From positions 1 through 64,000 of the forward strand of contig NZ_BLJI01000004.1 in the NCBI RefSeq assembly GCF_017312365.1: 64,000 nucleotides of DNA, given 5' to 3'. Below are positions 34,124 to 42,734 of this stretch, piece by piece. The position numbers and the translations under genes were made by a program. Numbering within the stretch: the first letter of the stretch is position 1; every line of letters starts with the position of its first letter. Under the pieces are notes generated by a model that saw only the letters and a program-made list of their open reading frames with translations, was not told the origin of the DNA and did no database searches. Source of the stretch: Chroococcus sp. FPU101 (GTDB lineage: Bacteria > Cyanobacteriota > Cyanobacteriia > Cyanobacteriales > Microcystaceae).

Positions 34124-37100
34124 CTAAATCGTAATTGGACTAATCGGTTCAATATCGGGGTCATCTCCACCAATTTGATTAGTACGAAGTACCCAGACAG
34201 AGGCACCCTGTTTTAAGAATACCTGAACAATGCGATCGCTGGCTAGACGAGGTAAGAGGGTTTTCCAACTGCCTATTCCCGTCAAAAGATTTCGCAGAGG
34301 TGCATCTTCTAATGTACTACCGAGATTGTATTCATGTTTTTCCCAGTCGGTACGCGGTGCGCCTAAGGGTTGTAATTCTTTTTGCAAAGATCGACCCAGT
34401 TGAACCAGTTGTTGATATCGACTGGCTTGAATAGGATTTCGTTCAAGCCAATTGTCAAAAGCGCGACTCGAATTAACCATCTGTTGAATATGACGAATAC
34501 TCGCAAATAAAGCCTGATTTGAGTCCTGAGAACAATTATTAGCAGGGCCAACATAAGTACCCCCAGTACCATCTCCTATCCGATAACGAGCCGTCATCGC
34601 TTCTAAATGAAGTAACATCATGCTGAGGGCTGATTCTTTAATCCCATCAAAATCAAAATCATATTCTTTTGTAATCGGAGGGTGTTTAATAATAATGTCG
34701 CACACAGGACGAACCCCCAGCCAACCAAACTGACGATCGCCCATATAACGTGACCAATGTAAAGTTCCTGCCACCAGGCCATCGGTGTTGTGAGTGTACA
34801 CCTGATAGTATTCAATATTGAATTGTAATTCCCCTGTGATCGGTTCTCGAATTACTTTCGCTACACCATAAGCAAAATGACCAAAAAAGATCGGTGATGC
34901 TGCGGCAGGTTCTTTCTTTTTCCCACCAATTCCGCCATAAACGTGTAAAACTAAGCCCTGCTCGCCTTCATGCCATGTATCAATCGCTTTTTGGATTTCT
35001 CCTGTTTTTTCTTCATGTTTTCCACCACCTAAAAGAACTGAAGAAATTTTACTTTTTTGTGTTATAATATCGGCCCAAGCTTCTTGACGGATATATTGAT
35101 AAGCGGCTCTCGTTCCGAAAAGCACTTGATTCGGTTGAAGACGGAACAACGATCGCGGGGCTAATGACTGCACAACAAAACGATCTTGATGATCTTTAGC
35201 ACCATAAATATACCATCCCGTTTCATTGAGATATGATCGTTCAATTTTGTCGGATGTTGAGGGAAAACAACCGTTTTGATCCGCCACAACAGCAGGCATT
35301 CGCACCACTTCAGTAACACCGTTAAACTGTTGGCTATTGGGATTAAAATGAATAACTTGAAATTGATCGGTACCGACAACTGGGGCAATAAATTTAACTA
35401 AAGCATAGTAACGTCCCGTGATTTGTATCGGCTGTTCATAAATATAAATGTTATAACGTTGGGTTTTTTCCGATTGAATGACCCTAACTTTGTCCGATAG
35501 CATCACTATCTGATCATCATTAGGACGTGAACCTGCTAACGATTCTAGCGGATCGACCTGTTGCCAGTGATCCAGACGTTCAGGATGAATTAGACCTCCA
35601 TATTTACTGGTATATTCTGCATCCGCGCTAAAGTGGACATCTCGCTTAACTGCCCGTAGCATATATCGAATATAGGGATCATTGCCCCATCGCAGATTAA
35701 CCGTTTGACCGATTAAATGTTCAAAACCTTGTTCTGTATGGTGAACTTCAAATAATGCCCCTCTGACTTCGTGTCGCTGATCAGGTTTCGGTAAAATTAG
35801 CCGTCCCATCCATTTTCCTATCGGTCGATATAACGTTAAATCAATGGTTTGAGCAATGGGATAATAACTCGGATGATTAAAAATAGCTTGGCGATATAGT
35901 TCGTAATTACTGATTTTTTTGGGGATACGCTGTTCTTGGCGTAGTAACAGATAACCCCGTAAAATATTAAGAATGTAGTCGATCGTTTGCTCTAGATGCG
36001 ATCGTCCATCGGGTAAATAAGCATCAGGATCGAGTAATCCCCCAGGCACTTGATGACCAACAGGGCCTAGAGAAATAAGACTAATCTTACCGCGTCGTTT
36101 GGCGCGATTCCAGTAAGATAAGGGAATGATTTTCCAACGACTGGGAAACATAATTGGGCCAAGACGTTCGACTTGATCCTTGTCTCCCACTAATTGATAC
36201 AAATGTTCTAAATTTAAGAGATTACAATTACCACTGATTACCCCACCTAATGAAATAACATCAATTGGTGCGCCAGTTGCTCGTCGTAGAAAGGGTGCAG
36301 ATGCAGCCGACATTTGACCCCCACCACTGTAACCGATTAAAGTAATTGGAATATTGCTACCGAGTTGATAACCATTTTTAATCAAAGCATTGTAGATAAT
36401 CTGAGCAATACCTTGATTGTAAATCGGCCCATATCGTTGATCGGCAGAGACAGCAACAATTAGAACATTGCGAATATTAACAATCAGCCCTAAGATACTA
36501 GCGGGATTAGCAAACCGCAATCGATCCGCAAGTCGCCAGAAAAAAGCTAAAGGACGATTTTGATCTAGAGAATTATTGAGTACAGAATAGGTCATCAAAC
36601 CGCGAATTAAGGCAATATTCTCAGGTAATGCGGGGGCTAAGGCATCTAGAAAAGCCTCAACATCGGGTAGATAGGTTGAACTCGATTGACTAATTCCATC
36701 TAAATAAATAACATAGCGAGTAATTGACTGATTTTCGGTGAGGGGTTCTGCTAGTTGACCGACATTCTCAGTCGTATCCACCTCATCACTGTACCATCCT
36801 GCCCACCATCCCAAGGTTTCTAGCGGGGCCAATAAGCCAGCAACTGCGATCGCAATGACACCAATCCAAATAAAATCTAAACCGACTTGAAACACTCTGG
36901 GGATACTGCCATGATACCAACCAAATAAATCATGTCGAATCGGTTCTAGTACAATGGCAATGACGAATCCTAAAATAATCATACCCACGACCGTGAGAAT
37001 GACCCAGATCAGTTTAATATTATTGGGTGATTCTTGGTTTAAAACAGCCGTCGTTCCTAGTCCAGAAATTTCCGCAGTAATGGGGAATTCCGTCGTAATG

Positions 37101-37777
37101 GGTTGATTGGAGACTTGAATCACTTTACGAGGAGAATTAGCCCCAGATGTTACGTTTTCGGTTACTATTGCCGCCAGATCTCGACGACGGGTCTTCAGTT
37201 GAACTCCTGCGACACTATCAGCTACCCAACGCCCCAAATTAGCGATCGGTTGTCCGATGGTTTGTTGTAAAATTTGTAGTACAATCCATCCCAACGCCAC
37301 ATAGCCAAATGCTTCTCCTAGATGTAAATTTGTAATCGCACTAAAGCCGACGACCATCGACAGTAAATGCCACACGGATAAAATGGAGAGAATGGGTACA
37401 CCTAAATAAGGAATTGCACCTAAAAAACTCAGAATTAAAGGTGCATAGCTAAGGCTTAGAACTTCGACTAAACTTGAAAAAGAGACATTGACCGACCAGG
37501 GAACAAGACAGATTAACCACGTACTAACAACGAGAAACAAAAAACCAAAGGTAAATAAAACCGCATTAATTAATAGGCTGAAAAGAAAGCGAATCGGTTG
37601 TACACGGTTAATAAAAAGAATAATACTTTGACCAAAGCCTACTGAGAAACCGACCATCAGAACAATCAGTAATGATAGAAACAGTCCATAATTGAGCGAT
37701 TCAACTTCTCGGAAGGCATCAAAGTTTAAACTAAGTGCGCCAGAGATCAGTTCCCAAAGTTTATGTAGATAAGGCAT
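34124..37777 (-). CDS. Giant membrane protein with alpha/beta-hydrolase-like domain
   Basis: A 1217-residue protein from the ATG at 37777 (a GTG ten codons upstream is also possible; residue numbers here count from that GTG). The N-terminal 335 residues hold about seven membrane helices (about 42-65, 75-105, 120-150, 165-185, 265-290, 308-330). Next comes an alpha/beta hydrolase-like part: VIYLDGISQSSS (366-377) and the nucleophile elbow IGYSGGG (491-497), then VISLGGVISG. The last 500 residues have no recognised domain but contain HVYGGIGGKKKEPA and a long Trp/Tyr-rich stretch. It could be a membrane-bound lipase or esterase; the substrate is unknown. The DUF3011 gene follows after 9 bp. Confidence 0.7.
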   Translation of the reverse strand: MPYLHKLWELISGALSLNFDAFREVESLNYGLFLSLLIVLMVGFSVGFGQSIILFINRVQPIRFLFSLLINAVLFTFGFLFLVVSTWLICLVPWSVNVSFSSLVEVLSLSYAPLILSFLGAIPYLGVPILSILSVWHLLSMVVGFSAITNLHLGEAFGYVALGWIVLQILQQTIGQPIANLGRWVADSVAGVQLKTRRRDLAAIVTENVTSGANSPRKVIQVSNQPITTEFPITAEISGLGTTAVLNQESPNNIKLIWVILTVVGMIILGFVIAIVLEPIRHDLFGWYHGSIPRVFQVGLDFIWIGVIAIAVAGLLAPLETLGWWAGWYSDEVDTTENVGQLAEPLTENQSITRYVIYLDGISQSSSTYLPDVEAFLDALAPALPENIALIRGLMTYSVLNNSLDQNRPLAFFWRLADRLRFANPASILGLIVNIRNVLIVAVSADQRYGPIYNQGIAQIIYNALIKNGYQLGSNIPITLIGYSGGGQMSAASAPFLRRATGAPIDVISLGGVISGNCNLLNLEHLYQLVGDKDQVERLGPIMFPSRWKIIPLSYWNRAKRRGKISLISLGPVGHQVPGGLLDPDAYLPDGRSHLEQTIDYILNILRGYLLLRQEQRIPKKISNYELYRQAIFNHPSYYPIAQTIDLTLYRPIGKWMGRLILPKPDQRHEVRGALFEVHHTEQGFEHLIGQTVNLRWGNDPYIRYMLRAVKRDVHFSADAEYTSKYGGLIHPERLDHWQQVDPLESLAGSRPNDDQIVMLSDKVRVIQSEKTQRYNIYIYEQPIQITGRYYALVKFIAPVVGTDQFQVIHFNPNSQQFNGVTEVVRMPAVVADQNGCFPSTSDKIERSYLNETGWYIYGAKDHQDRFVVQSLAPRSLFRLQPNQVLFGTRAAYQYIRQEAWADIITQKSKISSVLLGGGKHEEKTGEIQKAIDTWHEGEQGLVLHVYGGIGGKKKEPAAASPIFFGHFAYGVAKVIREPITGELQFNIEYYQVYTHNTDGLVAGTLHWSRYMGDRQFGWLGVRPVCDIIIKHPPITKEYDFDFDGIKESALSMMLLHLEAMTARYRIGDGTGGTYVGPANNCSQDSNQALFASIRHIQQMVNSSRAFDNWLERNPIQASRYQQLVQLGRSLQKELQPLGAPRTDWEKHEYNLGSTLEDAPLRNLLTGIGSWKTLLPRLASDRIVQVFLKQGASVWVLRTNQIGGDDPDIEPISPITI

Positions 37778-37885
37778 GGCTAAAGAATAAACAAACAAAA
37801 CGATCACAAAAAAATTATCAACGATGGATCTGATTCTGATAAAATCAGCAACAGTTTAGTTACAAAACTTTAGAGTTAGTCGTTT

Positions 37886-38095
37886 ATGTATTTTTTATTA
37901 GAAACCGCTACAGGTAAATTTCCGACCTATTTTGTCGCTGTCTATGTTGTTGGATTTATGGCAGCAGTGACGATCGGATCGATTGCTTGGTACAATTCTA
38001 AAAGACCTGCGGGTTGGGAAAATGCAGACCGTCCCGATTTTGTGCCAAAAGTAGATGTAGACGCTGAACAATCTTCCGAGACACCCAAAAAATAA
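37886..38095 (+). CDS. Small thylakoid-type membrane protein, possibly Psb35
   Basis: A 69-residue protein with one membrane helix (about 14-35, YFVAVYVVGFMAAVTIGSIAWY), then a short basic-acidic tail (NSKRPAGWENADRPDFVPK). The sequence and size resemble the small cyanobacterial protein named Psb35, an assembly factor of photosystem II. I recall the pattern but cannot check it. It is divergent from the giant membrane hydrolase, with an 80-bp shared promoter region. Confidence 0.5.
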   Translation: MYFLLETATGKFPTYFVAVYVVGFMAAVTIGSIAWYNSKRPAGWENADRPDFVPKVDVDAEQSSETPKK

Positions 38096-38175
38096 TACAT
38101 TTAATCTTAAACTCAACATTTACCTTTGAAATGAATTAAAACTTTCTTCCACGTATTTGAGGTAAATCTAAAACC

Positions 38176-38646
38176 GTGAATCACCCAGAACTAGGACAAT
38201 TATTAGATTCTCTAAAACAGGAAAATGAATCCCTTAGAGACGCAGCAACGAGTAAACTATGGCGGCTTTGGTTTGAACAAAAAGGGGAATTAGGTCTAGA
38301 AATCCTTAAAAGAGCGCAATTACTGATGGAATCAGGCGATATGGCTAAAGCTGAAGAAATGCTGACTCAAACCATTGAAACTTATCCCGATTTTGCCGAA
38401 GCATGGAACAGACGAGCCGTTTTATACTATATGCAGGGAGACTACCATCAATCAAAAGAAGACTGTCTGAAAGTGGTTGTCTTAAATCCCTATCATTTTG
38501 GAGCGTGGCATGGTTTAGGATTGTGTGAGGCGAATTTAGGTCATTATCCTGAAGCAATTCGCGCATTTCGAGAAGCATTAGACATTCAACCTCACGCTTT
38601 AGTCAATCAACGATTAATTCTTGAATGTACAGCTTTGCTAGATTAA
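38176..38646 (+). CDS. TPR protein
   Basis: A 156-residue protein starting at a GTG, with GAGGT placed 13 bases upstream. After an N-terminal helical segment it has about three tetratricopeptide units (about 53-155; 'GDMAKAEEMLTQTIETYPDFAEAWNRRAVLYYMQGDYHQS', 'GAWHGLGLCEANLGHYPEA'). It is a typical small TPR adaptor of cyanobacteria and plastids, with no catalytic residues. Its TAA overlaps the ATG of the next gene (TAATG), so translation is coupled. Partner unknown. Confidence 0.82.
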   Translation: MNHPELGQLLDSLKQENESLRDAATSKLWRLWFEQKGELGLEILKRAQLLMESGDMAKAEEMLTQTIETYPDFAEAWNRRAVLYYMQGDYHQSKEDCLKVVVLNPYHFGAWHGLGLCEANLGHYPEAIRAFREALDIQPHALVNQRLILECTALLD

Positions 38647-39053
38647 TGGCTGATTTAAGCGGGACTTGGTTAGGAACCTTTGAACAAGATAATCAACCGA
38701 CTCGTTTTGAGTTGATTTTAGTTCAAGGTGGCAATACGTTAAGTGGGAGTGTTTTAGATGATGGTTATATGGGAGAAGCTACTTTAGTTGGACAAATTAT
38801 CGGGAGACGAATTAGCTTTACTAAACGTTATCTAAATCGCTCTTATTATACGGTTGAATATACTGGAATTGTTTCAGAAGATGAGAATGCAATGCAGGGA
38901 AACTGGAATATTCTAAACCGTCATTTTGGAACGTGGGAAGCGCATCGAGGCGGTGATAATTTAAGTTTAGAATTATCCAAAGTAATTAGCCAAAAAGTTC
39001 CAATGGGAGTCAGTTCAATTGTTAATCTACACCAAGGCACCACCGCAACTTGA
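38646..39053 (+). CDS. Small beta-rich protein of unknown function
   Basis: A 135-residue soluble protein starting at the TAATG overlap with the TPR gene (an upstream in-frame TTG is less likely). The sequence alternates short beta strands and turns: DLSGTWLGTFEQDNQP, ELILVQGGNTLSGSVLDDG, GEATLVGQIIGRRISFTKRY, YTVEYTGIVS, GNWNI. This is like a lipocalin-like or small-barrel fold (GTW...G motif). No signal peptide is present. Coupled to the TPR gene, so the pair may work together. Its last 27 bp overlap the end of the convergent arsS gene. Confidence 0.65.
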   Translation: MADLSGTWLGTFEQDNQPTRFELILVQGGNTLSGSVLDDGYMGEATLVGQIIGRRISFTKRYLNRSYYTVEYTGIVSEDENAMQGNWNILNRHFGTWEAHRGGDNLSLELSKVISQKVPMGVSSIVNLHQGTTAT

Positions 39054-40010
39054 ACCACTTCCTGCGGTACAACCATAACAATAGGCTGCTGTTTTAATTT
39101 CTGAAATTACATCTAAGCTATTGAGTTCTAAAAGTTTGGATACGGTTAAGATTTCTCCATTTGCCGTAGTTGCGGGTATGTTTTCCATTTGATTAAAATC
39201 GCAATCATACACTTGACCTAAATAATCGATTGAAAGTTGATTTAAACACATTAATCCCGAAAGTGTTTGCTTATTATAATTTGATTCTAGAAATTTTAGA
39301 TAAGGGAGATAGATTTCTTGATTTTTTAACTGATTTTTCGTTCGTCCAATGGGTAAGTTAGTAATTGTAAATAGATGATTAAAAACAATTCCGAAGTTTT
39401 CGAGTAAATATTTTTTATAATCTAGTTCTAATTTAACTTGGTTAGGCGTTAAAGAGAATTTTTCTGTTTTAGGAATTTGTGGATTGTAGACTAGATCTAA
39501 AATCAAATTCGGCTCTTTTCCATATCCTAATTCATTTAATTTTTGAATTGCCTGAATCGATTTTTGATAAACTCCAGTTCCCCTTTGTTGATTTACATTA
39601 TCTTCTAAATAACAGGGCATTGAAGCAACGACTCTTAATTGATGATGAGCAAAATATTCTGGTAAATCTGTAAATTCTTTTTCAAAAAATATCGTTAAAT
39701 TTGAACGAACAATCACTTCTTTTTCTAAATCTCTAGCTGCTTCGACTATGGGTTTAAATCCATAATTCATTTCAGGTGCGCCACCCGTGAGATCAACTGT
39801 TTGAATTTGTGGAAAGCGTAGGATTAATTCAATTAATTCTTGACCTACTTGGGGGGATAATTCTTCGGTTCGTTTTGGACTTGCTTCGACATGACAATGA
39901 TGACAAGCTAAATTACATTTGCGTCCGAGATTAATTTGTAAAATCGTTATTTTATGTTTGGTTAATGGAGTTTTAATTTTATCTTGAAAAGGGGTGATAG
40001 ATTGAATCAT
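39027..40010 (-). CDS. arsS: Arsenosugar biosynthesis radical SAM protein ArsS
   Basis: A 327-residue radical SAM enzyme. The cluster motif is C32-x3-C36-x2-C39 (GRKCNLACHHCHVEASP), followed by DLTGGAPEMNYGF. The C-terminal domain (DUF3641) has LSIDYLGQVYDCDFNQ and ends AAYCYGCTAGSGSSCGGALV with several conserved cysteines. ArsS attaches the adenosyl part of SAM to dimethylarsenite on the way to oxo-arsenosugars. It lies 116 bp downstream of arsM on the same strand, which supports the call. Its 3' end overlaps a convergent gene. Confidence 0.93.
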   Translation of the reverse strand: MIQSITPFQDKIKTPLTKHKITILQINLGRKCNLACHHCHVEASPKRTEELSPQVGQELIELILRFPQIQTVDLTGGAPEMNYGFKPIVEAARDLEKEVIVRSNLTIFFEKEFTDLPEYFAHHQLRVVASMPCYLEDNVNQQRGTGVYQKSIQAIQKLNELGYGKEPNLILDLVYNPQIPKTEKFSLTPNQVKLELDYKKYLLENFGIVFNHLFTITNLPIGRTKNQLKNQEIYLPYLKFLESNYNKQTLSGLMCLNQLSIDYLGQVYDCDFNQMENIPATTANGEILTVSKLLELNSLDVISEIKTAAYCYGCTAGSGSSCGGALV

Positions 40011-40039
40011 AAATTATTCAGATAATTTTTATTAATTTT

Positions 40040-40124
40040 GGGTTTGGATACACTACCCGTTACAGTCATCAGTATGAGGTTAATTTTACTGTTTTACGAC
40101 TGTTTACTGAACCAAACCCCTACA
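40040..40124. repeat. Dispersed GGGTTTGG/CCAAACCCCTAC repeat (interrupted copy)
   Basis: GGGTTTGG at 40040-40047 and CCAAACCCCTAC at 40113-40124 are complementary arms separated by 65 bp, in the gap between arsM and arsS. The same words make tight hairpins at 44370-44415 and 63659-63681, so this is a dispersed intergenic repeat. Confidence 0.5.
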
Positions 40125-40126
40125 AT

Positions 40127-41314
40127 TTAACAACATTCACCTGGGACACAACAAGCAGAATCATCGTTAGTTACTGTGATGTTATAGTCTTGTCCTTTGG
40201 TTTCTTTGGTGTGACGAATGGCTTTACCTTTACAGCTAAATGGTGTCGCTTTTTCTAAAGGTATATCTTCATAGGAAGGAACGGAAATAATATCTTTTGA
40301 ATAGGGGCTATTTGAATTGGTTAAGATATTATATGTTTTATCACAAACTGCCATTCTTTCCCCTCTACATAAAGTATGACCGTCGTCATCTTGAACTTGT
40401 TTCCAAGGGCCTTTATAAATAACTGCTTGCTTGCGTTCTAAACAAGGGCCATCTTTTCCTTTATAAGCACGAACCGTCATCGAACGGAATTCAATTCCAT
40501 CAATGGTTTGCCAGGGTGTGGTTTCTCGTTTGAGGATTTCTACACCATAAAATCCTGCTTCCTCAAACATCTTTAAAAATGTATCTTCTCGAAAAGCACC
40601 TGCAATACAGCCACTCCACAAATCAGGATTATTCAATATTTCTGGTGTTGGATCTTCATCACAAACAATATCAGAAATAACCGCCCTTCCACCTCGTTTC
40701 AGAACTCGATAAATTTCTTGAAAAAGTTGTTGCTTATCTTGGGGACGCACTAAATTTAAAACACAGTTAGAAATCACGACATCAATACTATTGTCTGCGA
40801 TTAATGGAGTTTCAGAACGTAAGCGATCGCATTCTAACTCAAAATCTTTCCATTGTTCTAACGAGGTAATTGGATTATTTTTCAACCAAGTTTCGACTTG
40901 AGCTAAATCTAAAATTAAATCTTGGATTTTACCCTTGACAAATTTTGTGTTATGGTATCCAATTTTATCGGCGATTTCCTGTTGATAATGACGGGAAAGA
41001 TTAAGCATTACGTCATTAAAATCGACACCAATCACTTGTCCCGACACGCCAACTTTTTGCGCGATAATATAACAATTTTTCCCTGCGCCAGAACCTAGAT
41101 CTAAAACCGTTTCCCCTGTCTGAACATAACGAGTCGGATCACCACAGCCGTAATCTTTTTCGATAATTTCTTGAGGAAGAATTGCTAAATAGTTTCCCTC
41201 GTAGCTAGTAGGACAACATAAACTATCTTCTTTTTGTTTAGCACCTGCTTGATAGCGTTCTAAAACCGCGTCCTCGACATTATAAGTAACAGAAGAAAAA
41301 TCTGAAGCCACCAT
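40127..41314 (-). CDS. arsM: Arsenite S-adenosylmethyltransferase ArsM (long form)
   Basis: A 395-residue methyltransferase. The Rossmann domain has motif I LDLGSGAGKN (71-80) and NCVLNLV in the fourth strand. Conserved cysteines include Cys33-Cys34 (SLCCPTSYEG), Cys57 and the one in SGCIAGAF. The C-terminal 110 residues form an extra Cys-rich part (GPCLERKQAVIYKG, LCRGERMAVCDKTYNIL) and the protein ends DSACCVPGECC, which could bind As(III). It methylates arsenite to dimethylarsenite for volatilisation or arsenosugar synthesis. The long C-terminal form and the arsS gene next door point to the arsenosugar route. No arsR or arsB is visible in the window. Confidence 0.9.
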   Translation of the reverse strand: MVASDFSSVTYNVEDAVLERYQAGAKQKEDSLCCPTSYEGNYLAILPQEIIEKDYGCGDPTRYVQTGETVLDLGSGAGKNCYIIAQKVGVSGQVIGVDFNDVMLNLSRHYQQEIADKIGYHNTKFVKGKIQDLILDLAQVETWLKNNPITSLEQWKDFELECDRLRSETPLIADNSIDVVISNCVLNLVRPQDKQQLFQEIYRVLKRGGRAVISDIVCDEDPTPEILNNPDLWSGCIAGAFREDTFLKMFEEAGFYGVEILKRETTPWQTIDGIEFRSMTVRAYKGKDGPCLERKQAVIYKGPWKQVQDDDGHTLCRGERMAVCDKTYNILTNSNSPYSKDIISVPSYEDIPLEKATPFSCKGKAIRHTKETKGQDYNITVTNDDSACCVPGECC

Positions 41315-41414
41315 ATTATTGATCCGTGTAGATATTGAGCGTCAATTTACTCAGGATAAAATCAATCGAGTTATTAACTAAGGCTCTTTAGATTAATTTA
41401 ACGTACTTATTAAG

Positions 41415-42596
41415 CTAAGGACAAACAGGCAACGTAAAATTAAAGCAACTGCCTTCACCTAACACACTATCCACCCACAAGTGTCCATGATGGGAGCGAA
41501 TTACTTTGCAACACAGAGATAACCCCAAACCGTAACCCTCTTTAGCCTTGTCACGTTCAAGACGAAATCGCGCTTCAAAAATCGAGTCTTGTTTATCTTC
41601 TGGAATACCTGGGCCTGTATCACAAACGCTCAGTTGTACTTTTTGATTAGTACGATGAATCACAGAAACGCAGATTTTTCCGCCTTCTGGTGTGTACTTA
41701 ATTGCATTATCAAGTAAATTAATAATGGTTTGGCGAATTAATTCTGGATCAGCATAAACAGGTGGTAAATCTTGAGGTAAATCAACTTCTAAAACTTGGG
41801 ATTTTTCCTGAAAGCGTTTGCAAAACTGTTCTAGAACCTCCTCACACAGAGATTGTAAAAACAAGCGGGTATGATTAACCGTAAACTGAGATTGATTGTG
41901 TCGGGAAGCCTCCAATAAATCGGTAATCAATCGATTCATGATGCGAAACTGATTTTTGGCTTGTTTGTATAATTGTTCTTTAAGCTGTCGATTCCGTTCT
42001 GTTTCGGGTTGATTATTTGCCAATTCTAATGTTTCGAGTGCGATCGATGCAGCAGTTAGAGGACTTCTGAGATCATGGGCTAACAAAGCCAACACTTGAT
42101 CTTTAAACTTTAATTGCGCTTGTAGTTCCTCTTTTTCTTTTTTGAGACGGAACACATCATCAGAAAGTCGAATCAGTTCTGCGGAATATTCAACTGAGGC
42201 CACCGCTTTAGATTTAGACTGACCATTAAGCCTTTCTTTGTCTTGTTCCTCCTCAAAAGTTTTTAGCCAACGTCCCCACCATTTCTTCAACTGTTCTAGT
42301 AAATTACTGCCTGCTAACACATGACGAGGCCCTGGGGAGATTTTGATCAATGCAGGAGTAGCTACAAGGCGAAAATGCTCGACTAAGTGCGGTTTTTCCT
42401 TGATTTCGATGACTTGCAGTTCACTGATTTGATCGCCTTGATTGCTTTTGAGATACGCTTTAATCTGACGGATAATCTCTTGAGAATTAGGACGCTCATC
42501 GACAAATAATAAAAGCTGAAGCACCTGCGACGTAGCAGGCGTATTTCCATTAGAGATCTGGGAGTCGTTAGGCTGTGGCACAGAAATAGAACTCAA
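41415..42596 (-). CDS. sasA: Circadian output histidine kinase SasA
   Basis: A 393-residue sensor kinase. Residues 26-115 form a KaiB-like thioredoxin fold (LQLLLFVDERPNSQEIIRQI), the part that binds KaiC. A coiled-coil linker follows (130-165), then the dimerisation domain with phosphoacceptor His174 (LLAHDLRSPLTAAS) and an ATPase domain with NLLDNAIKYTPEGG, VCDTGPGIP and GYGLGLSLC. SasA senses KaiC and phosphorylates RpaA. No kai genes or rpaA are in the window. No ATG starts the frame; the start is a TTG at 42596 or a GTG at 42581. A GC-rich palindromic stretch (about 42522-42542) sits at the N-terminus. Confidence 0.93.
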   Translation of the reverse strand: MSSISVPQPNDSQISNGNTPATSQVLQLLLFVDERPNSQEIIRQIKAYLKSNQGDQISELQVIEIKEKPHLVEHFRLVATPALIKISPGPRHVLAGSNLLEQLKKWWGRWLKTFEEEQDKERLNGQSKSKAVASVEYSAELIRLSDDVFRLKKEKEELQAQLKFKDQVLALLAHDLRSPLTAASIALETLELANNQPETERNRQLKEQLYKQAKNQFRIMNRLITDLLEASRHNQSQFTVNHTRLFLQSLCEEVLEQFCKRFQEKSQVLEVDLPQDLPPVYADPELIRQTIINLLDNAIKYTPEGGKICVSVIHRTNQKVQLSVCDTGPGIPEDKQDSIFEARFRLERDKAKEGYGLGLSLCCKVIRSHHGHLWVDSVLGEGSCFNFTLPVCP

Positions 42597-42734
42597 TCGG
42601 CTAAAAAAATAACAATCTAGAAAAGAAAATTTAGCATTTTACTACTTCTATCATTTTAGAAGCTTAAGATAGTATAAAATCTACTCAACATAAACGTAAA
42701 ATTTTATTCACATAAAAGTAATAGTGGAATTGTT

